Assembly: GCF_041320595.1 (NCBI RefSeq)
Contig: NZ_CP166625.1
Coordinates: forward strand, 2,974,001-3,038,000
Origin: Pleomorphomonas sp. PLEO
GTDB lineage: Bacteria > Pseudomonadota > Alphaproteobacteria > Rhizobiales > Pleomorphomonadaceae
Reading direction: 5' to 3'
Length of the DNA: 64,000 bases
A model generated the notes under the pieces. It was not told where the DNA came from, made no database searches, and saw only the letters and a list, made by a program, of their open reading frames with translations. A program made the translations under genes and the position numbers. This document shows, piece after piece, positions 48,516 through 59,349 of the stretch (its first letter is position 1; each line of letters opens with the position of its first letter).

Positions 48516-49337
48516 ATGCTCGCCGAAGCCCTGTTGTTTGCCGCCACCCGCCTGACCTCGCCCAGGAGTCGTACCTCCGCTGTGCGGGACGCCGTCGGTC
48601 TTTGGGCGCGCGCCGGCCGCTGTCGCGCCGCTTGGGCCGAGCATGAGGCGCGGACGCGGGCAGCGATCGATCGGGTGATCGATGGAGTCGCTGTTCGTCG
48701 CACGGCGGTGGTGCTCGGTTCGGGGTTGTTGCGGGACGTCCCTATCGATCGGCTCTCCAGCATGTTCAACAAGGTGGTGCTGGTCGATATCGTCCATCTG
48801 CCGACGGTGCGGCTGAAGACGTTTCTGCGCCGCTATCCCAACGTCAGCTTCATGACCCGCGACATCTCCGGCTATGACCGCCTCGTCGAGCAATCGCGCA
48901 TCAAGCTCGCCACCGGGCAAGATGACCTTGGGGTCCGCCTCGACCCGTTGGGTTTTCTCCGCAAGATCGACGAACTCGATCTGGTGATCTCAGCCAATGT
49001 GTTGTCGCAGATCGCAGTCGGCGCGGTGAGTCGATTGCATTCGAAGGACGGACAGGCACGCGTCATGCCCGACAACGCCGTGGCGCAACTGGTTGCCGGC
49101 CACCTCGACGGGTTGGCCCAGCTACCCTGCAAGACGGTGATCGTCACCGACGTTTCCTACGTTCGGCGCCGGCGCGATGGCGTCGTCGTCGAAAACCGCG
49201 ATCTTCTCCATGGGATCATCCCGCCGCCTCCCTTCGACGCCTGGGACTGGCCGGTGGCACCCTTCGGCGAGGAAGAGGTGGATGAGGAGCGCATTCACAA
49301 GGTGATCGCTGCCGAAGACGTGGCTGTCGATCTCTAG
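48516..49337 (+). CDS. Conserved-looking protein of unknown function, 273 aa
   Basis: I do not recognise a named family. A basic helical N-terminus of about 60 residues is followed by a Rossmann-like core: TAVVLGSGLLRDVP then VVLVDIVHLP about 25 residues later, spaced like methyltransferase motif I and its acidic strand, and later LDLVISANVLSQI, like motif IV-V. A Pro-rich loop (GIIPPPPFDAWDWP) and an acidic tail (FGEEEVDEERIHKV) end it. A SAM-dependent methyltransferase relative is possible, but the glycine motif is irregular. It is 121 bp after anmK and ends directly at a repeat copy. Confidence 0.7.
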   Translation: MLAEALLFAATRLTSPRSRTSAVRDAVGLWARAGRCRAAWAEHEARTRAAIDRVIDGVAVRRTAVVLGSGLLRDVPIDRLSSMFNKVVLVDIVHLPTVRLKTFLRRYPNVSFMTRDISGYDRLVEQSRIKLATGQDDLGVRLDPLGFLRKIDELDLVISANVLSQIAVGAVSRLHSKDGQARVMPDNAVAQLVAGHLDGLAQLPCKTVIVTDVSYVRRRRDGVVVENRDLLHGIIPPPPFDAWDWPVAPFGEEEVDEERIHKVIAAEDVAVDL

Positions 49338-49437
49338 AAGATTTCTGGCGAAAACAGGTTCAACGAAAAGCTCTATCTACTTGTTTTTCCATAAAATTCG
49401 GACGGAAAACTGGTTCCCATTTTTGCTGAATTTGCTC
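49335..49437. repeat. Intergenic hairpin-plus-tail repeat, copy 4 (degenerate)
   Basis: It starts at the stop codon of the 273-aa gene and aligns along about 100 bp with copy 2: CTAGA, ggcgaa, CAGGTTC, GCTCTATCT, then CTTGTTTTTCC, CGGACGGAAAACTGGTTCCC and TTTTGCTGAATTTGCTC. The first hairpin has decayed, but the tail is well kept. It lies between convergent genes (the 273-aa gene and ispE). Confidence 0.75.
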
Positions 49438-49456
49438 AAGAACAACGCGCGTTTGG

Positions 49457-50317
49457 TCAGAACTCTGCTTGGATCGGTGCCACCCACCAGTTGGCACGCT
49501 CGGCGGCAAGTTGCTCACCAGCGGCCTCGGCCGTTGCCCGGTCATCGAACAGACCGAAACAGGTGGCTCCTGACCCTGACATGCGAGCAAGTTGAACGCC
49601 CGGCAGACCGCCAACGGCGGCGAGCACGTCGCCGATAACCGGCGCAATGGCCTTGGCCGGTGGCTCAAGGTCGTTGCGTGTCTCCCTGGCGAGGAAGGTT
49701 GCAAGGTCGGCCAGCGTGGCGAAAGCGGGCAGGGCGGGAAGTGGTGGATTATCGCGTCGTTCGAGTGCGCGAAAAGTGGCGAGCGTCGACACGCCGACGC
49801 GCGGATTGACCAGCAGCAAGCCAAAGGCGAGCCGCCCGGCCGTCGGCGTGATGCGTTCGCCGACGCCTGCGACGTGAGCGGGCCGGCCGTCGAGACACAT
49901 GGGCACATCGGCGCCCAGCGACAGGGCTAGGGCGGTGACGGCGGGGTCGTCGGTTGAGAGGCTGTAGAGCCGGCAGAGGCCGCGCAAGGCAGCCGCTGCG
50001 TCGGCCGAGCCGCCGCCGATGCCGGAGGCGATCGGCAGGCGTTTGTCGAGATGCACCGCGATCGGGTCCTTGCATCCGCTCAATTCGCGGAAACCGCGCA
50101 GAGCCCGCAAGACGAGATTGTCGGCGCCGGCGCTGAGATCGCTCGCCATCGGCCCACCAATGTCGAAGCGGTCCTCGTCGCCCGGCGCCAAGGTTACCGT
50201 GTCGCCGACGTCGGCGAAAGTCACAAGCATATCAAGGTCGTGGTAGCCATCGGGCCGTCGCCCGATGACATGAAGCGCTAGGTTGATCTTGGCACGAGCC
50301 TGTTCGACGACGGCCAT
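49457..50317 (-). CDS. ispE: 4-diphosphocytidyl-2-C-methyl-D-erythritol kinase IspE
   Basis: A 286-residue GHMP kinase, the step between the IspD and IspF activities encoded near 6-7 kb. The N-terminus ARAKINLALHVIGRRPDGYH, the ATP-binding LPIASGIGGGSADAAAAL and the C-terminal MSGSGATCFG motif are all present. The ATG ending at 50317 is set by the conserved N-terminus; the frame is open further upstream into the TPR gene. The gene starts 20 bp after the TPR gene stop and is likely cotranscribed with it. Confidence 0.96.
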   Translation of the reverse strand: MAVVEQARAKINLALHVIGRRPDGYHDLDMLVTFADVGDTVTLAPGDEDRFDIGGPMASDLSAGADNLVLRALRGFRELSGCKDPIAVHLDKRLPIASGIGGGSADAAAALRGLCRLYSLSTDDPAVTALALSLGADVPMCLDGRPAHVAGVGERITPTAGRLAFGLLLVNPRVGVSTLATFRALERRDNPPLPALPAFATLADLATFLARETRNDLEPPAKAIAPVIGDVLAAVGGLPGVQLARMSGSGATCFGLFDDRATAEAAGEQLAAERANWWVAPIQAEF

Positions 50318-50337
50318 GTTCGTCGAGTCCTGCCAGG

Positions 50338-52128
50338 TCAGGGTGTCGCCTGGGTCGGCTTGGCGTCGGTCGCTTCGGCCGCGGCCTTGTTGGTGTTGTC
50401 TTGTACCAGGCCGTGTTCGATCTTGGCCTCGATTTTGAGCAGATCTTCCGGCTCGGGCTTGCTGGCCTTGGCGTGGTTCCACTGGAAGCGCGCCTCGAGA
50501 CGACGGCCAACCTGCCAGTAGGCGTCGCCGAGGTGATCGTTGATCGTCGGGTCGGATGGCATCAAGTTCACCGCCCGCTCAAGCTCGTTGGCCGCCTGAT
50601 CATATTCACCGAGCTTGTAGTGCGCCCAGCCGAGGCTGTCGACGATGAAGCCATCGGTCGGGGATAGGCTGACCGCCTTCTCGATGAGCGCCATTCCGTC
50701 CTTGAGGTTCAAGCCTTTGTCGATCCAGGAATAGCCGAGGTAGTTGAGCACCAGAGGCTGATCCGGCTTGAGTTCCAGCGCTTTCTTGAAGTCGGCTTCC
50801 GCCTCCGGCCAGCGGTTGGTCCGCTCGTAGGCGATGCCGCGGTTGTAGAATACCTGCCAATCCTCGGTCTGCGGCTGATCGCCGATGGCCTTGATGGTCC
50901 GCGTATAGACGTCCGCGGCTTCGGCGAACATCTTGCGGGTTCTCAGAATATTCCCGAGACCGTTCAGCGCTTCCTTGTCCTTCGAGTTCTTGCGGATAAC
51001 GCGCTTCAGGGTGGCTCGCGCTTCATCCACCTTGTCGAGCGCGTTGTAGTCGAAGGCGATCATGATATCGGCGTTGCGCCGGAGCGGCGAGCGGGTCGGA
51101 ACCTTGTCGAGAATGGCAATCGCGTCGTCAGCCCGTTCCAGTCGCTCGAAATTCTCAGCCAGCGTGATGCGGGTCATGTCGTCTGCCGGGTCGAGTGCTA
51201 GCGCCAATTGCAGGAAGACGATGCCGAAGTCGTTGGTATCCTCGCGCACCACCGCCGAACCGAGGCCGGAGAGAATCTCGGCCGCCCCCTCATTGACTGT
51301 GCGGACGCGGGGCGCCGGGCGGCTCTTGGCGTTGACGAGGGCGGCGACTTCCTTGAGCAGTGGATGGCCGGGCGCCGAGGCCAGTGCCTTGTCGATCGTG
51401 GCCTTGGCGGTGACAAAGTCGCCGTTACGGGCAAAGGTGCGTGTTGCCGCGTCAATGACCGACACCGGGCCGTCGTCAAGGGCGAGCGCCGCCTTCAATT
51501 CCTCGGCGGCCAGGTCGCCACGCCCGGCAACCGAGGCGATGAGGCCGGCATGATAGTGGCGGAAAAAGAGATACCATTTCTCGCCGTCGAGCTTGGCGAG
51601 GCGGGCGAGCGCTTCATCGGTTTTACCCGCGCCCTGTTCGGCCCATGCCGACAGGATCTCGGCGACCAGCGTCAGGAGCGGTCCGGACCGCGCGTGCTGG
51701 AAGGAAGCGACCGCCTCGGTCCACCGGCCGGACTGAAAATCATCGATGCCGATGGTCAAAGCGGCGATTGGGCTGTCAGCATCGACGGCGCTCAGCCGTT
51801 CGGCGAAAGCGCGAACCTCGGTCAGCTCGCCGGCGGCGATGTAGAGCGACAGGGCGCGTTCGAGAAGGAATTTGTCGTCGGGCGCATCGAGCAATGCCGA
51901 AGCAAAATAGTCGGCGGAAGCGCGATAGTCGGAAATACTGCCGGCAAAGCGGCCGGCAAGGTAGTTGCCTTCAAGCGAGGAAGCGACAGGCAGCCCCGTG
52001 TCCGGTTGAGCCGTTGCCAGTCCCCGTGCTCCGGCCGGCAGCGAACCGGCAATGGCGAGGGTGGCCAGCGCCGCTCCGAGAAGGGGTCCCATGGCGAAGC
52101 GTCGAAAAGTCGGCTGGCGTAGCATCAT
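50338..52128 (-). CDS. Exported tetratricopeptide-repeat protein
   Basis: About 596 residues. A signal peptide (MGPLLGAALATLAIAGSLPAGARG) lies near the N-terminus, and the rest is helical repeats; clear TPR units occur in the second half (for example WQVFYNRGIAYERTNRWPEA and FIVDSLGWAHYKLGEYDQAA). The C-terminal 40 residues are Lys/Glu/Ala-rich. TPR arrays hold protein complexes together; a periplasmic or outer-membrane scaffold is inferred. The start is ATGATG at 52125-52128, with a weak ribosome-binding site. It lies just upstream of ispE, a neighbourhood I recall from other rhizobia. Confidence 0.88.
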   Translation of the reverse strand: MMLRQPTFRRFAMGPLLGAALATLAIAGSLPAGARGLATAQPDTGLPVASSLEGNYLAGRFAGSISDYRASADYFASALLDAPDDKFLLERALSLYIAAGELTEVRAFAERLSAVDADSPIAALTIGIDDFQSGRWTEAVASFQHARSGPLLTLVAEILSAWAEQGAGKTDEALARLAKLDGEKWYLFFRHYHAGLIASVAGRGDLAAEELKAALALDDGPVSVIDAATRTFARNGDFVTAKATIDKALASAPGHPLLKEVAALVNAKSRPAPRVRTVNEGAAEILSGLGSAVVREDTNDFGIVFLQLALALDPADDMTRITLAENFERLERADDAIAILDKVPTRSPLRRNADIMIAFDYNALDKVDEARATLKRVIRKNSKDKEALNGLGNILRTRKMFAEAADVYTRTIKAIGDQPQTEDWQVFYNRGIAYERTNRWPEAEADFKKALELKPDQPLVLNYLGYSWIDKGLNLKDGMALIEKAVSLSPTDGFIVDSLGWAHYKLGEYDQAANELERAVNLMPSDPTINDHLGDAYWQVGRRLEARFQWNHAKASKPEPEDLLKIEAKIEHGLVQDNTNKAAAEATDAKPTQATP

Positions 52129-52355
52129 GGGTGAAGAATCCCGTCGTCGGTTTGGGGCAGCGCACAAACATCACGGCGTCCGAACGCCCGGCCGCCGACT
52201 CCACTAAAAGGCAAAATGGCGGCAAAGGCGTGGCGCTTCAAGCGGTACCTAGCGTCCTGCTCCAAGAAAGTCGCCTATGTCCATTGCCATTGCATTCCAG
52301 CCGGCAAAGTTCGAAATGAAGCCACCAACAACCCGAACGTCGGATACGCCTTTCC

Positions 52356-53042
52356 ATGAGTATGGCTTTCATACTGGTTCTGCTGCTTGCCCTGGGTGCC
52401 TGGCTCATCCGCTGGCGCGGCGCCAGTCTCAGGGGCGACATCGACGCCATTGCCCGCAACTATGGCCTGCTGGCCGGGCTCGGAGCGGTGGCGGCGCTTG
52501 CCATTACCGGTCGTGTCGCGTTCGCCGCTGTCGGCGTCGCTCTGTTGGTCGGGCTACACCGGTCGGGCTTGCTGCGGACGTCGCGTGGGGCTCGGCGCGG
52601 GCAGTCGGTGTTGCGTTCACCTATGTTTGAGGTGGTTGTCGATGGCGACGCGATCGGCGGGCGGGTCGTTTCCGGCGCCTTCCGAGGGCGCGATCTCAAT
52701 CGCCTCGGGAGCGCGGAGCTATCCGCCCTCCATGCCGAGACGGCGCGCGACGGTCGCAGCCGCGCCACCTTAGAGATTTATCTCGACCGCCGAATGCCCG
52801 GATGGCGTGAGAACGTGCAGGGTGAGACCGCATCGCGGAGCCGTCGAACGGCGAATGCGGGCTCCATGAGCGAGGAGGAGGCGTACGAGATCCTTGGGCT
52901 TCAAAAGGGCGCCGGAGAGGCCGACATCAGGGCCGCCCACCGTCGACTGATGAAGCGGGTGCATCCCGACCAGGGCGGTTCCACTTTCCTGGCGGTACGT
53001 ATCAACCAGGCCAAGGACCGGCTTATGTCCAAACATGTCTAG
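52356..53042 (+). CDS. Membrane-anchored J-domain protein
   Basis: A 228-residue protein with one or two hydrophobic helices at the N-terminus (FILVLLLALGAWLI and GLLAGLGAVAALAITGRVAFA), a middle beta-rich region (FEVVVDGDAIGGRVVSGAF), and a C-terminal J domain (EEEAYEILGLQKGAGEADIR, then the Hsp70-activating HPD in RVHPDQGGS). J proteins recruit DnaK to a site, here presumably the cytoplasmic membrane face. The layout resembles TIM14/Pam18-like bacterial proteins. It stands alone, divergent from the TPR gene and convergent with the dacA-like gene. Confidence 0.88.
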   Translation: MSMAFILVLLLALGAWLIRWRGASLRGDIDAIARNYGLLAGLGAVAALAITGRVAFAAVGVALLVGLHRSGLLRTSRGARRGQSVLRSPMFEVVVDGDAIGGRVVSGAFRGRDLNRLGSAELSALHAETARDGRSRATLEIYLDRRMPGWRENVQGETASRSRRTANAGSMSEEEAYEILGLQKGAGEADIRAAHRRLMKRVHPDQGGSTFLAVRINQAKDRLMSKHV

Positions 53043-53158
53043 CTCCCGTTACGCAGAACAGTGGGTGCCGTTGACTAACTGTGATGGCCGCGCCGGGTGA
53101 AAGGCGAACACTTGCCTTACGGATCGGGCGCGGGGTGCTCCAACCGCCGGAGAGGCGG

Positions 53159-54883
53159 TCAGAGCCTGATTGTGAAACAGGCGAAGTCGTTTTTCTTCAG
53201 GGCCTGGCAGGCCCGATTTGCGGCCTTCTCATTCTCAAAACCACCAAAGCGCGCCCGCACCACACCCTTGCCGGCCGTTTCGGCGTAGGGGCTGGCGGCG
53301 GCGAGCTGGGGAGCGGCTGATTTCGCCTTGTCCAGAAGATCCATGGCAGCGGCCTTCGAACCAACCGCGCCAATCTGAATGTACCAACCGCTCTGGCGAG
53401 CGGCGACCGAGGCCGGTGTCTCACGCGGTGCCTGAACGGCGTCGCTCATGACGTTGGCCGGGGCGGCCGACGCCACCTGGACCGACTTCGCAGCCGCGCG
53501 GCGCGCGTGGACATCGGCGCGGCTAACGAGGTCTGCCAACGGATCGTTCTGGGGAGCCGGACCGATATCGGCGAAGGCTTCCGCGGCGGAGGAAGGCAGG
53601 TGAGCGTTGGCGAGGCTGGCCGGCAGAGTGGCCGTCGCTAGGCTGACCGGCTCGGGGGAGGGGGCGATTGAGGCAGATACCGGCGCAGGAGCTTCGGCAA
53701 CCTCTTCGGGTTCGGCAGCGGCCGGAGCGGTCGGCGGCATGGGCGCTGCCGGAGCGACCGAGGCGGTCACGAGGGCAGGGTCGGGATCGACGTTATCCGC
53801 GTCGGCCGTCATGGGGCGCGGCATCGGCGCGGGATGCGGCGGCAGCGTCGACGCTGCGATGAGGCGGGCCGGCTCGGCTGGCGCCGCCGCGCTGGCGGCC
53901 GCGACCTTCGGTGCGTTCATCGCGTCGGCCACGAGTTGATCGTCATAGCCGCGAGCGCGAGAGGCCTTGGGCAGGTAAGCATTGATCAACTGCACCATAT
54001 GGGCGTCGCGCTGGGCGGCGGTCTTGCCGCCCATGACGACGGCGACGATCTTGCGGCCGTCGCGCTTGACGGAGGTGACGAGGTTGAAGCCGGAGGCGTT
54101 GACATAACCGGTCTTGATGCCGTCGACGCCGTTGACGCGGCCAAGCAGGTTGTTGTGAGTGCCGATTGTCCGTCCGCGGAAATTGTAGGACTGGATCGAG
54201 AACAGCGGGTAATATTGCGGGAAGCGGACCTGCAGTGCCACCCCAAGCTTCATCATGTCCCGCGCTGACGTGAACTGCCCGGGATCGGGTAGACCGTTGG
54301 CGTTGCGAAAACGGGTGTTGGTCATGCCGATGGCGCGGGCGGTCCGCGTCATGCGATCGGCGAAAGCCGGGACCGAACCGGCGACATTTTCGGCGATGAC
54401 GGCGGCGGCATCATTTGCCGAGCGGGTGATCAGACCCTTGATAGCGTCTTCGACGGAAATCGTCTCGCCGGCGCGCAACCCGAGCTTGGTCGGCGTCTGC
54501 CGTTGTGCGAGGGCGGAGACGCGGAGCGGTGTCGAGAGCTTGAAACGCCCCCTCTCGAGCTCTTCGAACATGACGTAGAGCGTCATCATCTTGGTGAGCG
54601 AGGCAGGGTAGCGGTGAGTGTCGGGACTGACCTCGTACAGGACCTTACCGGTCGCTGTATCGACGACAATCGCCGAATATTTCGAAGGAACGACCTGACT
54701 GGGAAACTCCTTGGCCGCGATCGCGGCTGTGGATACGCCCGCCGCGATGACGGCGATGACGGCGGGAGCCGCCACTCGGTGTAGGACCTTGGAAACCAGA
54801 TTACGCAAACTCAACAATGGACCGCCCTCACAACGCCAACTCCAGGGTCTCGTCCGTGCCATTCGGCCGGATACGAAGCCCAT
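53159..54883 (-). CDS. D-alanyl-D-alanine carboxypeptidase with SPOR domain (DacA/PBP5 type)
   Basis: About 574 residues. A signal-anchor (AAPAVIAVIAAGVSTAAIAA) precedes a class A low-molecular-weight PBP: active-site SLTK at 95-98 (PASLTKMM), SAN at 155-157 and KTG at 257-259. It trims the terminal D-Ala of peptidoglycan stems. An Ala/Pro/Glu-rich linker of about 180 residues leads to a C-terminal SPOR domain (SGWYIQIGAVGSKAAAMDLLDKA split), which binds denuded glycan at the division site. The start is uncertain: ATG ending at 54883 (AGG 6 nt upstream) or 54901. A small GC hairpin (53142-53158) abuts the stop. Confidence 0.92.
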   Translation of the reverse strand: MGFVSGRMARTRPWSWRCEGGPLLSLRNLVSKVLHRVAAPAVIAVIAAGVSTAAIAAKEFPSQVVPSKYSAIVVDTATGKVLYEVSPDTHRYPASLTKMMTLYVMFEELERGRFKLSTPLRVSALAQRQTPTKLGLRAGETISVEDAIKGLITRSANDAAAVIAENVAGSVPAFADRMTRTARAIGMTNTRFRNANGLPDPGQFTSARDMMKLGVALQVRFPQYYPLFSIQSYNFRGRTIGTHNNLLGRVNGVDGIKTGYVNASGFNLVTSVKRDGRKIVAVVMGGKTAAQRDAHMVQLINAYLPKASRARGYDDQLVADAMNAPKVAAASAAAPAEPARLIAASTLPPHPAPMPRPMTADADNVDPDPALVTASVAPAAPMPPTAPAAAEPEEVAEAPAPVSASIAPSPEPVSLATATLPASLANAHLPSSAAEAFADIGPAPQNDPLADLVSRADVHARRAAAKSVQVASAAPANVMSDAVQAPRETPASVAARQSGWYIQIGAVGSKAAAMDLLDKAKSAAPQLAAASPYAETAGKGVVRARFGGFENEKAANRACQALKKNDFACFTIRL

Positions 54884-55366
54884 TCCGGACCTGTTCTCCA
54901 TCCCCCTGAGCCCAACGGGCAACGGTTGCAAAATTAGCGGCAACGCGGTTACGGAAGCGTAAAGTTTGAATCGACTTTTCCGGATTTGCACCGTCCCGAA
55001 AAAGGACTCCGTATTTTTAGGGAGAGTGGCGAGGCTGGCGCCTGTCATGCGAAAAGCTGGGGGCTCCCAACACTTCATCATATTGCATCGCGGCTTGACC
55101 TAAGCGAAACTCCTTACCAAATACAGACAGACAGGCGATCGTCTTCTCACAAGTGCGTGGAGTGTCGGCCTGGACTCCAGATTGGAATTGCGCGCCAGTT
55201 GTCCCTGATTCAATATGTCCCCATGACCCGCAAGATCGGGGCAAGCAATCGGAGGGAAAAGGTGGTCGAGGCGGTTCAGGCTGGCGTGGCGAGAATGGCA
55301 CCGGCGGATCTATCCTACGGTTTGCCGGACAGTCGTCCTGTGACCAGCCGGTGGACCGACGCGAAG
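54884..55366. other. Region between divergent dacA-like gene and clpS, 483 bp
   Basis: The clpS frame stays open back to 54986, but the translation before 55367 has no ClpS similarity. It could hold a longer N-terminus (for example from the ATG at 55223, preceded by a weak site) or simply two promoters. I see no other gene and no RNA element I can name. Confidence 0.5.
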
Positions 55367-55731
55367 ATGGAAGACAAGACGCGCCGTTCGGTCTTATCGG
55401 CCGACGACGAGGATGGGGAGAGTGGGAACGGGTCGAATTCGGGAACTGGAGTCGACTCCAAGGTCCTGACCAAGACCAAACGACCGAGCATGTATCGTGT
55501 TCTGATCCTGAACGACGATTACACGCCGATGGAATTCGTGGTGCACATTCTGGAGCGTTTCTTCAACAAGGGGCGTGAAGAGGCAACCCAGATCATGTTG
55601 CACGTCCACCATCATGGGGTGGGGGAGTGTGGTGTCTATTCCTATGAAGTCGCCGAGACCAAGGTGACACAGGTGATGGACTTCGCGCGTCGCCACCAGC
55701 ATCCGCTTCAGTGCGTCATGGAAAAAAGTGA
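55367..55731 (+). CDS. clpS: ClpA adaptor protein ClpS (stop codon displaced by a frameshift as read)
   Basis: Delivers N-end-rule substrates to ClpAP. The ClpS core is complete: [35 protein letters not shown] and [13 protein letters not shown]. Rhizobial ClpS usually ends [10 protein letters not shown] or similar. Here the run of six A at 55722-55727 sends the frame past its TGA (55729-55731) into clpA, ending at 55909 with 60 meaningless residues. One more A gives MEKK-stop and a 121-residue protein with clpA starting 9 bp later. The start ATG at 55367 is the best fit; the ribosome-binding site is weak. Confidence 0.88.
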
Positions 55732-55740
55732 GGGTCCATC

Positions 55741-58146
<2,406 letters not shown>

Positions 58147-58173
58147 CCACTGGCGTCCATTGAGACAATTGAG

Positions 58174-58207
58174 AGCGGCGCGATCGCAATGGTCGCGCCG
58201 CTTTTTT
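58174..58207 (+). terminator. Rho-independent terminator after clpA
   Basis: A perfect 10-bp stem, AGCGGCGCGA (58174-58183) with TCGCGCCGCT (58193-58202), is followed directly by TTTTTT. It lies 28 bp after the clpA stop, and its T-run reaches the 3' end of the convergent hydrolase gene. Confidence 0.92.
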
Positions 58208-58952
58208 ATCGAGCAAGAAAGGCCGTGACGCCTTCCTTAAACAGCTTGTCGCCGGTGGCTCGCATGTGATCGCGATTGGGGATGTCGAGCACGTTCGCAT
58301 CGGGAATCATCGTGGCGAGTTCAACCGCCGAACCGGCAACCGCGTCCTTCGTGCCGACGGCGACTAGCGTCGGAACAGCGATGCGCGCGGTCTCCGCCGG
58401 GTCGATGGGATGGCCATAGCCGCGAATGCAGGCGGCGAGCGCCTGTCGGTCGGAACGGGTCTGGTCGGCGAACAGACGATAGCCGCGGCCGACCGGGTCG
58501 TCGATGTCTTCCAGGGAAGGGGCGAGGAGGGCGGCGGCGATGGGTTCGCGATCGAGTCCGGCTTTCGCCATGGCGCCGCCGATGCCGCCGAGTACCAGCT
58601 TTTCCAGGCGATCGGAATGGCGGGAAGCAAAGTCGAGCAGGATGCGGGACCCCATGGAATAGCCGATGGCTCGGACGCGGCCGAGGCTGAGATGATCGAT
58701 CAGCGCCTCGACGTCGCCCGACATCTTCTCGAGCCGATAATCCTCGGCGTCGAGGAGTTTGACCGAGTTACCGTGCCCTCGGTTGTCGAGGGCGATCGTC
58801 CGGTAGCCGGCTCGGACCAGCCAATCGATCCAGCCGGTGTCCAGCCAATTGACGCGGGCGCTGGATGCGAAGCCGTGGACGAGCACTATCGGTGGACCGT
58901 TGCCCTCATCGAGATAGGCAAAGTCGCCGTCGGCAGTCGAAAAGCTCGGCAT
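58206..58952 (-). CDS. Alpha/beta-fold hydrolase
   Basis: A 248-residue serine hydrolase. The oxyanion segment IVLVHGFASS, the nucleophile elbow GYSMGS, and a C-terminal Asp (VAVGTKDAV) and His (NRDHMRA) make a complete triad. The substrate is unknown; an ester or lactone is typical. The ATG ending at 58952 is chosen because GGGAGG lies 8 nt upstream, while a longer frame to 58997 lacks one. It is convergent with clpA and divergent from the zinc-finger gene. Confidence 0.9.
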   Translation of the reverse strand: MPSFSTADGDFAYLDEGNGPPIVLVHGFASSARVNWLDTGWIDWLVRAGYRTIALDNRGHGNSVKLLDAEDYRLEKMSGDVEALIDHLSLGRVRAIGYSMGSRILLDFASRHSDRLEKLVLGGIGGAMAKAGLDREPIAAALLAPSLEDIDDPVGRGYRLFADQTRSDRQALAACIRGYGHPIDPAETARIAVPTLVAVGTKDAVAGSAVELATMIPDANVLDIPNRDHMRATGDKLFKEGVTAFLAR

Positions 58953-59083
58953 ATAACGGCCTCCCATCGCGCCATTGGCGCTGCCCTGCAAAGTCACGTC
59001 CCTTTTGCCGCAAGGGGACTGTTCTTGCTGTCATATTGCCGGTATGCTTCGTGAAGCCACGGATTTCAACAAGGGTATCGTGC

Positions 59084-59329
59084 ATGGCCGACGCTTTCAT
59101 TCCTCATTTCGCCAACGACGCCGGTGTGACGACCATCCGGATTGGCGCGAAGGAATTCATGTGCATCGGCGCAAAGCCGCCCTTCGACCATCCGCATATC
59201 TTCCTGGAAATGGGAGATGATGCCGAGGTTGTCTGTTCCTATTGCTCGACCGTCTATCGCTACGATCCGTCGCTCAAGGCGACCGAATCGGAACCCAAAG
59301 ACGCCGCGTGGCAGCCCAGAGCGGCCTGA
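59084..59329 (+). CDS. CHCC zinc-finger protein (NDUFS6-like)
   Basis: An 81-residue protein with the zf-CHCC pattern: a Cys in EFMCIGAKPPFDHPHIFL, His in HPH, and VCSYCS as the final CxxC, next to TVYRYDP. The same domain occurs in the mitochondrial complex I accessory subunit NDUFS6, which is conserved in alphaproteobacteria. A role in complex I is therefore plausible although no nuo genes are nearby. AAGGG precedes the ATG. It starts 131 bp from the divergent hydrolase and lies 20 bp upstream of an FAD monooxygenase. Confidence 0.88.
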   Translation: MADAFIPHFANDAGVTTIRIGAKEFMCIGAKPPFDHPHIFLEMGDDAEVVCSYCSTVYRYDPSLKATESEPKDAAWQPRAA

Positions 59330-59349
59330 GCCACGCCAAGGATGGGGTT

